49,821 nt of DNA, taken from NCBI GenBank assembly GCA_045636385.1, contig JAZTXK010000070.1:1-49821 (forward strand), in the 5' to 3' direction. The notes beneath the pieces are model-generated. The model saw only the letters and a program-made list of their open reading frames with translations. It had not been told where the DNA came from and made no database searches. The position numbers and the translations under genes were made by a program. The stretch is from CAG-390 sp045636385. Its GTDB lineage: Bacteria > Bacillota > Clostridia > Oscillospirales > CAG-272. Shown here piece by piece: positions 25,769 to 33,462 of this stretch. Every line of letters begins with the position of its first letter. Within the stretch, counting starts at the first letter, position 1.

Positions 25769-27643
25769 TTAGCCCTCCTTAATTGCCTTGAACGGGCAAG
25801 CCGAGATACAGCTGCCGCAACGGATGCACTTCTCAAGATCGATCGAGAAGGGTTCCTTGACCTTACCGCTGATAGCGGAAACGGGACACTGTCTTGCGCA
25901 CTTGGAGCAACCCTTACAAAGCTCGGGATCGATCCAGATCTTCTTGAGCTTCTGGCAAGCGCCCGCGGGACAGCTCTTATCGTAGATATGCGCCTCGTAT
26001 TCGTTACGGAAATTCTTAATGGTGCTGACAACGGGATTGGGAGCAGACTTACCAAGACCGCAGAGAGCGGTTGCAGAAATAGTGTCCGCAAGCTCGAGAA
26101 GGAGCTCGATATCGCCGTCACGGCCCTCGCCCGCAACGATTCTCTCGAGAATTTCAAGCATTCTCTTGGTGCCCTCGCGGCAGGGAACGCACTTACCGCA
26201 GGACTCGTTCTGGGTGAAGTTCATAAAGAAGCGCGCAACCTCGACCATACAGGTGTTCGAGTCCATAACGACAAGACCGCCCGAGCCGATCATTGCTCCA
26301 ACACGCTTGAGGGTGTCGAAGTCGAGGGGAAGATCAAGATGCTCCTTTGTCAGACAAGCGCCCGAAGGTCCGCCGATCTGAACAGCCTTGAACTCGCCGT
26401 CGCCTCTCATACCGCCGCCGATCTCAAAAATGATCTCGCGGAGGGTGGTTCCCATAGGAACCTCGATAAGACCGGTGTTGGAGATGTTACCGGTGAGCGC
26501 GAACGCCTTGGTGCCCGAGTTCTTGGGAACTCCGATACCGAGGAACCAATCAGCACCCTTATTGATAATGTCGGCTACGTTAGCGTAGGTCTCGACGTTA
26601 TTAAGTACGGTGGGCTTATCGAAAAGTCCGTTTTCAACAGTTCTGGGGGGCTTAACACGGGGGAATCCGCGCTTACCCTCGATGGATGCGGTCAGAGCAG
26701 AGCCCTCTCCGCATACGAATGCACCCGCACCGCGGTTGATGTGCATATGGAAGGAGAAATCGGTTCCGAGGATGTTATCGCCGAGAAGACCGAGATCCTC
26801 TGCCTGCTTGATTGCTCTGCGAAGTCTATCAACTGCAAGGGGATACTCCGCACGAACGTAGATATATCCGTCGGATGCGCCGCAGGCAACGCCCGCGATC
26901 ATCATACCCTCAAGCATTCTGTGGGGGTCGCCCTCCATGATACTTCTGTCCATAAACGCGCCGGGGTCGCCCTCGTCACCGTTACAAACAACGTATCTCT
27001 GGGTCTCCTTCTGTCTTGCAACCTGCTCCCACTTCTTACCCGCGGGGAAGCCGCCTCCTCCGCGTCCGCGGAGCTCGGACTTGGAGATCTCTGCGATGAT
27101 CTCAGCGCCCGACATCTCAAAGAGAGCCTTTTCAAATGCGGCATAACCGCCGATAGCAACATACTCGCGGATGGAATCCGAGTCGATCTTACCGCAATGC
27201 TCAAGAACGACACGGGTCTGCTGACGGTAGAAGGGGATCTCGGACTGCTCGCGGTAGATCTCGCCGTTCTTTTTATATACAAGGCGGTCAACGCACTCGC
27301 CGCCTACGATTGTCTTTTCTACGATCTCCTCACAGTCCTCGAGCTTTACCTTGGTGTAAAGCCAGCCCTGGGGCTCAATACGGACAAGGGGACCCATTTC
27401 GCAGAAGCCGTGGCATCCGCTCTTCTTGAGTCCGACCTCCTCGCCGTGGGGATCGACCATAAGCTCAACTGCAACGGGAAGACCCTTTGCCTGCATAAGC
27501 TCGTTGAGCTTTGCGTGGATGTGAAGCGAACCGCCCGCAACACAGCCGGTACCTGCGCAAACGATGATCTTCTTGGTCTGCGCGGCATAAGCCTTTACCG
27601 AATCCTCGCGGTAGGCAATAAATTCCTGTCTGTTCTTAAGCAT
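25769..27643 (-). CDS. hydB: NuoF-like subunit HydB/HndC of bifurcating hydrogenase
   Basis: The 624-residue flavo-iron-sulfur subunit has an N-terminal thioredoxin-like [2Fe-2S] domain (CAGTGC...GCHGFC). Its NuoF core has the FMN/NADH motif RGRGGGGFPAGKKW and CNGDEGDPGAFMDR, a [4Fe-4S] site ESCGKCVPCREG, and a C-terminal two-cluster ferredoxin domain (CKGCSKCARQCP, CIRCGSCISACP). This extended form is typical of hydrogenase-associated NuoF, not complex I. It binds NAD(H) and FMN and is the centre of electron bifurcation. GGAGG precedes the ATG, and it overlaps the NuoE-like gene by eight bases. Confidence 0.94.
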   Translation of the reverse strand: MLKNRQEFIAYREDSVKAYAAQTKKIIVCAGTGCVAGGSLHIHAKLNELMQAKGLPVAVELMVDPHGEEVGLKKSGCHGFCEMGPLVRIEPQGWLYTKVKLEDCEEIVEKTIVGGECVDRLVYKKNGEIYREQSEIPFYRQQTRVVLEHCGKIDSDSIREYVAIGGYAAFEKALFEMSGAEIIAEISKSELRGRGGGGFPAGKKWEQVARQKETQRYVVCNGDEGDPGAFMDRSIMEGDPHRMLEGMMIAGVACGASDGYIYVRAEYPLAVDRLRRAIKQAEDLGLLGDNILGTDFSFHMHINRGAGAFVCGEGSALTASIEGKRGFPRVKPPRTVENGLFDKPTVLNNVETYANVADIINKGADWFLGIGVPKNSGTKAFALTGNISNTGLIEVPMGTTLREIIFEIGGGMRGDGEFKAVQIGGPSGACLTKEHLDLPLDFDTLKRVGAMIGSGGLVVMDSNTCMVEVARFFMNFTQNESCGKCVPCREGTKRMLEILERIVAGEGRDGDIELLLELADTISATALCGLGKSAPNPVVSTIKNFRNEYEAHIYDKSCPAGACQKLKKIWIDPELCKGCSKCARQCPVSAISGKVKEPFSIDLEKCIRCGSCISACPFKAIKEG

Positions 27644-28121
27644 TAGCGATCTCCTCCTTGAGCTGATTCAGAAGAGCCGAAGCCTTATCGGGGGTCATTT
27701 CGGGGTAAACGACGTCGTTTACGGTAAGTACGGGAGCAAGTCCGCACGCACCGAGGCAGGAAACCGTCTCAACGGTGAAATTGCGGTCGTCGGTGGTCTT
27801 CTTCGACTCACTCAGACCAAGATCCGAGCGGATGCGCTCAAGGATCGGGATAGATCTTCTTACGTGGCAAGCGGTGCCGTCGCAGATCTTGATAACGTAT
27901 TTGCCCTTGGGCTCAAGGGAGAAATTCTCATAGAAGGTCGCGATGCTGTAAATGCTTACCTCGCTCATTCCCAGCTTCTTTGCAAGATAGGGGAAAACTT
28001 CCTCGGGAAGGTATCTGTAATGCTCCTGGATATCCTGGAGAATGGCAATTATAGCCTGCTGACTGCATTTGTAGGAGGAGAGTATCTCATCCACAACGCA
28101 GAAATCGAAGGAATTATTCAT
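27636..28121 (-). CDS. hydC: NuoE-like [2Fe-2S] subunit HydC/HndA
   Basis: This 161-residue thioredoxin-fold ferredoxin has the family's CDGTACH and CLGACG pairs for a [2Fe-2S] cluster and an N-terminal helical bundle. It passes electrons within the HydABC complex. Length is normal for NuoE. It is the first gene of the hyd operon (AAGGAG before ATG 28121) and overlaps hydB by eight bases. The 129-base upstream gap separates it from nfnB, with a strong hairpin at 28208-28239; no consensus promoter was evident there. Confidence 0.93.
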   Translation of the reverse strand: MNNSFDFCVVDEILSSYKCSQQAIIAILQDIQEHYRYLPEEVFPYLAKKLGMSEVSIYSIATFYENFSLEPKGKYVIKICDGTACHVRRSIPILERIRSDLGLSESKKTTDDRNFTVETVSCLGACGLAPVLTVNDVVYPEMTPDKASALLNQLKEEIANA

Positions 28122-28207
28122 TTTTTCTCCTTATAGGCGCGTAGTTATCGCGCAAAATTTATTTGTGGCAAAAACAATCGTGTGCGAATTGCTTTTACTC
28201 AATAGCA

Positions 28208-28239
28208 TTCTTCCGTGACCGAAAACGGTCACGGAAGAA
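28208..28239 (-). terminator. Strong hairpin after nfnB
   Basis: A perfect 14-bp stem (TTCTTCCGTGACCG) closes a 4-base loop directly after the nfnB stop. It lacks a clear U-run on the minus strand, so it may be an inefficient terminator or a 3'-end stabiliser; some read-through into hyd genes is possible. Confidence 0.6.
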
Positions 28240-28250
28240 ATTAAAACCAA

Positions 28251-29666
28251 TTACTTGGAAAGGTACTCGTCGATAGCCTTAGCCGCGGTCTTACCTGCGC
28301 CCATAGCGGAGATAACGGTAGCAGCACCGGTTACAACGTCACCGCCTGCGTATACAGCGTTACGGGAGGAAAGTCCGTCCTCGTTAACGATGATACCGCC
28401 GTGTGCGTTAACCTCAAGACCCTCGGTGGTGGACTTGATAAGGGGGTTGGGAGAAGTACCGATGGAGATAACAACGGTGTCAACCTCGATCTCGAACTCG
28501 CTGTCGGGGATAACACCGGGGCGACGGCGCCCCTTTGCATCGGGCTCGCCAAGCTCCATCTTAACACACTTCATACCGGTTACGAAGCCGTTCTTGGGAT
28601 CGCGGGGATCTTCGGGGTTGTTGTAGCCGATGATCTCGGTGGGGTTGCAAAGAAGGCGGAATTCGATTCCCTCTTCCTCTGCGTGCTCAACCTCTTCCTT
28701 ACGTGCGGGAAGCTCCTCCATCGAACGACGGTAAACGATATATACCTTCTCTGCGCCAAGACGGAGTGCGGTTCTTGCAGCGTCCATAGCAACGTTACCG
28801 CCGCCGACAACTGCTACCTTACCGCCCTTCATAATGGGAGTTTCGGGATTGTCAAGATATGCCTTCATAAGGTTACTTCTGGTGAGGAACTCGTTTGCGG
28901 AGTAAACGCCCTTGTAGGACTCACCGGGAATGCCCATGAAGTTGGGAAGACCTGCGCCCGAGCCGATAAATACAGCCTCGTAGCCCATGTCAAAGAGCTC
29001 GTCAACGGTAAGGGTCTTACCGATAACTACGTTGGTCTCGACCTTAACGCCGAGCTTCTCGAGAGTGTCAACTTCCTTTGCAACGATAGCCTTGGGAAGA
29101 CGGAACTCGGGAATACCGTAAACAAGAACGCCGCCTGCGGTGTGAAGAGCCTCGTAAACGGTTACCTCGTAGCCCTTCTTTGCAAGGTCGCCTGCGCAGG
29201 TAAGGCCGGAGGGGCCGGAGCCTACGATAGCAACTCTGTGACCGTTGGACTCGGGACGAACAGGCTCTGCGGTTGCAAAGGTGTTGTGCCAGTCAGCAAC
29301 GAATCTCTCAAGACGTCCGATACCTACGCTCTCGCCCTTGATGCCGCGAACACACTTCGACTCACACTGAGTCTCCTGAGGACATACACGGCCGCAAACT
29401 GCGGGAAGCGAGGAGGACTTGGAAATGATCTGGTAAGCGCCCTCGAAGTCGCCTTCCTTGATCTTCTGAATAAATTCGGGAATATGGATCTTAACGGGAC
29501 AGCCGTCAACGCAAGGCATATGCTTGCAGTTAAGGCAACGGTTAGCCTCGTCGATAGCGGTCTCCTCGGAATAACCGAGAGCAACCTCGCTGAAGTTATG
29601 TGCTCTTACCAGGGGATCCTGGTTGGGCATGGGGTTACGGGTGAGCGACATATTTGCCTTTGCCAT
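28251..29666 (-). CDS. nfnB: NfnB, NADPH-binding subunit of ferredoxin:NADP oxidoreductase
   Basis: The 471-residue protein matches glutamate-synthase small-subunit-like NfnB. N-terminal Cys motifs (CLNCKHMPCVDGCP, CGRVCPQETQC) supply two [4Fe-4S] clusters. A FAD Rossmann site (VAIVGSGPSGL) and an NADP site (VAVVGGGNVAMDAA) follow, then the terminal GGD-VTG-AATV flavin motif. GltD of glutamate synthase looks similar, but no gltB is present and nfnA lies one base upstream. The NfnAB assignment is therefore preferred. The complex couples NADPH with NADH and reduced ferredoxin. Confidence 0.92.
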   Translation of the reverse strand: MAKANMSLTRNPMPNQDPLVRAHNFSEVALGYSEETAIDEANRCLNCKHMPCVDGCPVKIHIPEFIQKIKEGDFEGAYQIISKSSSLPAVCGRVCPQETQCESKCVRGIKGESVGIGRLERFVADWHNTFATAEPVRPESNGHRVAIVGSGPSGLTCAGDLAKKGYEVTVYEALHTAGGVLVYGIPEFRLPKAIVAKEVDTLEKLGVKVETNVVIGKTLTVDELFDMGYEAVFIGSGAGLPNFMGIPGESYKGVYSANEFLTRSNLMKAYLDNPETPIMKGGKVAVVGGGNVAMDAARTALRLGAEKVYIVYRRSMEELPARKEEVEHAEEEGIEFRLLCNPTEIIGYNNPEDPRDPKNGFVTGMKCVKMELGEPDAKGRRRPGVIPDSEFEIEVDTVVISIGTSPNPLIKSTTEGLEVNAHGGIIVNEDGLSSRNAVYAGGDVVTGAATVISAMGAGKTAAKAIDEYLSK

Positions 29667-29667
29667 T

Positions 29668-30522
29668 TTACTGTACCTCCTTTTTGAAGAGATTGCAGGT
29701 CTCTTCGTGAGCGTGGCGCTCGAAATCGAAATACATTCTTCCGCGGGACATAGCCTCGTCGAAATCTACTTCGTAGCCGTTGAAGTCGGGACCGTCAACG
29801 CAAGCGAACTTGGTGACCTTCTTGCCGTCAACGTTGAGGGTAAGACGGCAGCCACCGCACATACCTGTGCCGTCGATCATAATGGGGTTCATCGAAACGG
29901 TTACGGGAGTGCCGAAGGGCTTTGCAGTGAGAGTTACGAACTTCATCATGATCAGAGGACCGATGGTGATGATCATATCAAACTTCTCGCCAGCCTCGAG
30001 CATTTCCTTGAGCGGAACGGTAACGTTACCGTGCTCGCCGTAGGAGCCGTCGTCGGTCATGATGCGGAGAGTGCTCGAGCAAGCTCTGTACTCGTCCTCA
30101 AGGATAAGGAGTTCCTTGTTTCTGAAGCCGATGATGGAGGTTACTTCAACTCCTCTTGCGTGAAGGGCTTCAGCGATGGGCATTGCGATAGCGCAACCAA
30201 CGCCGCCGCCAACGATGCAGACCTTCTTGAGGCCGTCGAGGTGGGTTGCAACGCCGAGAGGACCTACGAAGTCCTGAATGTAGTCGCCCTCTTCCTTGTG
30301 GCTGAGCTTCTCGGTAGTGCCGCCAACGATCTGGAAGATGATCTTAACATTGCCGGCTTCCTTGTCGGTGCCTGCAACGGTAAGGGGAATGCGCTCGCCC
30401 TGCTCATCAACGCGAAGGATGATGAACTGACCGGGCTGAGCCTTCTTTGCTACAAGGGGAGCCTCGATCTGGAGCTGAACGACGGTGGGGTTCAAAATCT
30501 TTTTTTCAACGATTCTGTACAT
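29668..30522 (-). CDS. nfnA: NfnA, NADH-binding subunit of ferredoxin:NADP oxidoreductase
   Basis: The 284-residue flavoprotein of the PyrK/sulfide-dehydrogenase beta type has an N-terminal FAD-binding beta-barrel (PGQFIILRVDEQGERIPLT). An NAD-binding domain with VCIVGGGVGCAIAMP follows, then a C-terminal [2Fe-2S] site built from CGGCR and a later FACVDGPDF cysteine. It is located directly before nfnB. NfnAB bifurcates 2 NADPH to NAD and ferredoxin or runs in reverse to make NADPH. PyrK is excluded by the missing pyrD neighbour. Confidence 0.92.
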   Translation of the reverse strand: MYRIVEKKILNPTVVQLQIEAPLVAKKAQPGQFIILRVDEQGERIPLTVAGTDKEAGNVKIIFQIVGGTTEKLSHKEEGDYIQDFVGPLGVATHLDGLKKVCIVGGGVGCAIAMPIAEALHARGVEVTSIIGFRNKELLILEDEYRACSSTLRIMTDDGSYGEHGNVTVPLKEMLEAGEKFDMIITIGPLIMMKFVTLTAKPFGTPVTVSMNPIMIDGTGMCGGCRLTLNVDGKKVTKFACVDGPDFNGYEVDFDEAMSRGRMYFDFERHAHEETCNLFKKEVQ

Positions 30523-30596
30523 TTTATCTCTCCGTTCAATAAAAAATTCTGTGGTTTAGGGGTAAAAAACAAGTTTCCTACCTATTAAATCATATA

Positions 30597-30625
30597 ATTA
30601 TAACATATCTAAAGCAAAAAGTCAA
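30597..30625 (-). promoter_or_regulatory. Promoter of nfnAB
   Basis: On the minus strand TTGACT (30625-30620), a 17-base spacer and perfect TATAAT (30602-30597) give a leader of about 68 bases before nfnA. Confidence 0.85.
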
Positions 30626-30675
30626 GTTTAATCGGCATTTGGACGAAAAGTTGACAGAAAGTTTACGATTGAAGA

Positions 30676-30716
30676 TACAAAAATAAGCCAGCGGCATAGC
30701 CGCTGGCTTTATTTAT
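30676..30716 (-). terminator. Terminator of surface-protein gene
   Basis: AAGCCAGCGGC pairs with GCCGCTGGCTT around ATA, and the minus strand continues with TTATTTTTG. It ends the GCGS-anchored surface protein transcript. Confidence 0.88.
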
Positions 30717-30741
30717 GTAGTCTTAATCAGTTAAATACTAA

Positions 30742-31785
30742 TTAGTCTCTCTTCTTCTTGATAACGAGAGCTGCTACGGGGATGATAGCGAGAACTGCGC
30801 CTACGCCCATCATAGAGCCGCATCCGCCTTCCTTCTTGGGAGCCTCGGTCTCGGGAGCCTGGGTAGCTGCGGGAGCCTCGGTAGCTGCGGGAGCTTCGGT
30901 AGCGGGAGCTTCGGTCTCAGGAGCCTCGGTCTCGGGAGCCTTGGTGGTCTCGGGAGCTGCGGTGGTTACTTCCTCAGTGGTTTCGGGGTACTTGTAGTTA
31001 GCGAGCTGGTCAGAGGTGAGCCACTTCTGAACGTATGCGCCCATGTAGTTAAGACGAGGACCGTTGCCGCTTTCGAATACGTAGTCACCGCTGGAGAAGA
31101 GGTGATAGAACTGAAGGGTGTGAGAACCTGCGGTGAGGTTGAGCTGAATGCCGTAGTAGTAAGTAGGAAGGTAGAGCTGATGGTTTACACCGTTGGTGGT
31201 GGTGAGGATGTTTGCCTCGTAGCTAGCCTTGTCAACTTCATAGGTGTAGTCACGGAAGATACCGAGAGTATCGGAGATGTTAACCTGCTGGATCTCGCCA
31301 TTGTCGATAGAGAATGCGAATCCGCGGTCCTTATCGTTAAGGTCAACGTTCTCTGCCTTGATCTGTGCTGCGCCTACGAAAACGATCTCGTAGATGCCAG
31401 CCTCTTCAACGGAGAAGGAGTACTCCATAAGGCCGTGGTCATAAGGATCTGCAACGGAGTTAGCCCATACTGCATCATAGAAGAAGAAGCCGTCGCCGTC
31501 GTGGAAGTAGTCGTCGAAGTACTCTTCGAGTCCGCGCTCTGCCCAGTCAGTGATGGTGCACATACGGATGCCGGAACCGGGAGCGGTTGCAGCGGTGTAA
31601 TCCATAGCATTCATAAATACTGCGTCAGCTCTAACGATGGGGAGCTTCTTCTCGTACATTTCGAATGCGGTTACCCACTGGATCTGGTTGGTGATATCAA
31701 CGGGAAGGGTGTTAGCCGAAGCTACGATAGCCATCATGTTTGCAAGCATAAAGATGGCAACAAGGATTGCTGTGATTTTTTTCAT
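30742..31785 (-). CDS. Surface protein with Ala/Pro/Thr/Glu stalk and GCGS C-terminal anchor
   Basis: The 347-residue protein has a Sec signal peptide (MKKITAILVAIFMLANMMAIVASA). A 240-residue ectodomain of predicted beta character with many aromatics follows, then a repetitive ETEAP/ATEAP stalk (about 265-310). It ends in GGCGSMMG, a hydrophobic helix and the basic tail KKKRD. This is a tripartite cell-surface sorting signal, but not LPXTG. The ectodomain resembles sugar-binding beta-sandwiches only in general composition; no family is claimed. GGAGG seven bases before ATG 31785 sets the start. A consensus promoter and terminator make it monocistronic, and its codon use suggests high expression. 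Confidence 0.75.
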   Translation of the reverse strand: MKKITAILVAIFMLANMMAIVASANTLPVDITNQIQWVTAFEMYEKKLPIVRADAVFMNAMDYTAATAPGSGIRMCTITDWAERGLEEYFDDYFHDGDGFFFYDAVWANSVADPYDHGLMEYSFSVEEAGIYEIVFVGAAQIKAENVDLNDKDRGFAFSIDNGEIQQVNISDTLGIFRDYTYEVDKASYEANILTTTNGVNHQLYLPTYYYGIQLNLTAGSHTLQFYHLFSSGDYVFESGNGPRLNYMGAYVQKWLTSDQLANYKYPETTEEVTTAAPETTKAPETEAPETEAPATEAPAATEAPAATQAPETEAPKKEGGCGSMMGVGAVLAIIPVAALVIKKKRD

Positions 31786-31818
31786 AATAGCCTCCATAAA
31801 TATTATTTGGTTAATATA

Positions 31819-31847
31819 ATAATACTACTTTTTGTTCAATTTGTCAA
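31819..31847 (-). promoter_or_regulatory. Promoter of surface-protein gene
   Basis: On the minus strand perfect TTGACA (31847-31842), a 17-base spacer and TATTAT (31824-31819) lie about 34 bases before the ATG. The rest of the gap to 31990 is AT-rich with no other feature seen. Confidence 0.85.
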
Positions 31848-31992
31848 GACCTTTTAGCAATATTTTTCAACAATTATTAATATTTTCACAAAATTCAATC
31901 AAGCTCAACGAAATTTCGCGTATTTTTTAGTTTTGATAATTTCCGCACCGCCCGCGCTTCTGCTCCTCCCTATTGCTTCTTATCCGTTCCCT

Positions 31993-32025
31993 AAAAAAAA
32001 CGGCTCACCGAAATTCGGTGAGCCG
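31993..32025 (-). terminator. Terminator of the mdh-hdr-flx-frd-fum operon
   Basis: CGGCTCACCG pairs with CGGTGAGCCG around AAATT; on the minus strand it is followed by eight U residues. It lies 13 bases after the fumB stop and is a canonical intrinsic terminator. Confidence 0.93.
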
Positions 32026-32037
32026 CTTTTTATGCAA

Positions 32038-32592
32038 TTACTTGCTCTCAAGGTAAGCCTTGCGGCCGTCCTCGTAGAGGTTGTTGCCTTCGCTGTCGAT
32101 GATAACAACGAGGGGCATATCCTCGATATAGAGCTTGCGGAGAGCCTCTGCGCCGAGATCCTCGTACGCGATGAGCTCGCAGCTCTTGATGCACTTTGCA
32201 AGAAGTGCGCCTGCGCCGCCGATAGCACCGAAGTAAACGCCGGAATACTTCTTCATAGCTTCAACAACTTCGGGAAGACGTGCGCCCTTACCGATCATGC
32301 CGCGTGCGCCAACGCTCATCATAGTGGGAGCGTAAGCGTCCATACGTCCGCTGGTGGTGGGTCCTGCAGAGCCGATAACCTGACCGGGCTTTGCAGGGGT
32401 AGGACCAACGTAGTAGATGGTAGCGTCGGTGGGATCGAAGGGAAGCTTCTCGCCTGCTGCGAGAGTTTCGCACATTCTCTTGTGACCTGCGTCACGGGAG
32501 GTGTAGATTACACCGGTAACGAGAAGCTCGTCGCCAGCCTTGAGGGTCTTTGCAAGTTCCTCGGTAAGGGGAAGTGTGATCTTTCTTGCCAT
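32038..32592 (-). CDS. fumB: Fumarate hydratase class I, beta subunit
   Basis: The 184-residue protein is the C-terminal half of two-subunit class I fumarase (or L-tartrate dehydratase). It has the motifs GDELLVTGVIYTSRDAGHKR, GPTTSGRMD and GAIGGAGALLA. With the alpha subunit it forms an iron-sulfur hydro-lyase interconverting malate and fumarate. It starts two bases after fumA and is the last gene of the operon, before a strong terminator. The neighbouring malate dehydrogenase and fumarate reductase favour fumarase over tartrate dehydratase. Confidence 0.94.
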   Translation of the reverse strand: MARKITLPLTEELAKTLKAGDELLVTGVIYTSRDAGHKRMCETLAAGEKLPFDPTDATIYYVGPTPAKPGQVIGSAGPTTSGRMDAYAPTMMSVGARGMIGKGARLPEVVEAMKKYSGVYFGAIGGAGALLAKCIKSCELIAYEDLGAEALRKLYIEDMPLVVIIDSEGNNLYEDGRKAYLESK

Positions 32593-32594
32593 GA

Positions 32595-33437
32595 TTAGAG
32601 TACCTCCGTTTTATGGCGGGTTACGTGGCAGTTGATGTTGATTGCACAAGGCATACCCGCGATGTGAGTGGGAAGAGTTTCGATGTTAAGACCGATAGCG
32701 GTAGTCTTGCCGCCGAAGCCCTGAGGACCGATGCCGAGAGCATTGATCTTCTCGAGCATTTCCTTTTCAAGGTCTGCGTAGTAAGGATCGGGATGGCAGG
32801 AGTCGATGGGTCTCATAATAGCCTTCTTTGCGAGGAGAGCAGCCTTATCGAAGGTACCGCCGATTCCAACGCCGACTACAATAGGAGGACAGGGGTTAGG
32901 ACCTGCAGCCTCAACGGTCTCAATGATGAAGTCCTTGATACCCTGGAGACCTGCGGAGGGCTTGAACATACGGATAGCGGACATGTTCTCGCTACCGAAG
33001 CCCTTGGGGCCGATGGTGATCTTGAGGTTCTCACCGGGAACGATCTCGGTGTAGATCATAGCGGGAGTGTTATCACCGGTGTTGCCGCGGCGAACGGGGT
33101 CGCCAACAACAGACTTACGGAGATAGCCGTTTGCATAGCCGCGGCGTACACCCTCGTTGATAGCCTCGGTAAGGTCGCCGCCAACGATGTGGAGGTCCTG
33201 ACCGATCTCAAGGAATACGCAAGCCATACCGGTATCCTGACATACGGGTACGTTCTCTGCATCTGCGATCTCGAAGTTCTCGATGATATTATCAAGAACG
33301 CCCTGTGCGATCTTGCCGTCCTCGCAAGCGCGGCAATTCTTGATTGCACACTTTACGTCGGAGGGAAGATGATTGTTAGCATCGATACAGAGTCTTTCAA
33401 CGGTATCGATGATCTGCTGTACGTTAATTTCGCGCAT
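32595..33437 (-). CDS. fumA: Fumarate hydratase class I, alpha subunit
   Basis: The 280-residue catalytic subunit carries the three cluster cysteines in the expected places: VPVCQDTGMA, the GPNPCPP segment and IDSCHPDPYY. KGFGSEN and VGVGIGGTFDKAA segments are also typical. It binds the oxygen-sensitive [4Fe-4S] cluster that hydrates fumarate or, here probably, dehydrates malate. AGGAGG precedes the ATG. It lies 25 bases after the AAEx transporter gene. Confidence 0.94.
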   Translation of the reverse strand: MREINVQQIIDTVERLCIDANNHLPSDVKCAIKNCRACEDGKIAQGVLDNIIENFEIADAENVPVCQDTGMACVFLEIGQDLHIVGGDLTEAINEGVRRGYANGYLRKSVVGDPVRRGNTGDNTPAMIYTEIVPGENLKITIGPKGFGSENMSAIRMFKPSAGLQGIKDFIIETVEAAGPNPCPPIVVGVGIGGTFDKAALLAKKAIMRPIDSCHPDPYYADLEKEMLEKINALGIGPQGFGGKTTAIGLNIETLPTHIAGMPCAININCHVTRHKTEVL

Positions 33438-33462
33438 TTTAGATAATGCCTCCTAAAATTTA

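Noticed and set aside
22556..27646. A 1,696-codon plus-strand open frame opposite the hydrogenase operon
   Set aside because: It crosses three genes and their gaps in the frame exactly aligned with their codons. Its openness follows from the absence of TTA/CTA/TCA codons in those genes, and the real genes encode clear hydrogenase subunits on the other strand.
28251..29666. Glutamate synthase small subunit (gltD)
   Set aside because: No large subunit gene is nearby, and the adjacent PyrK-like gene identifies the pair as NfnAB.
30651..30679. Plus-strand TTGACA with a 17-base spacer and GATACA
   Set aside because: The -10 is poor and the transcript would run straight into a terminator hairpin and antisense to the surface-protein gene.
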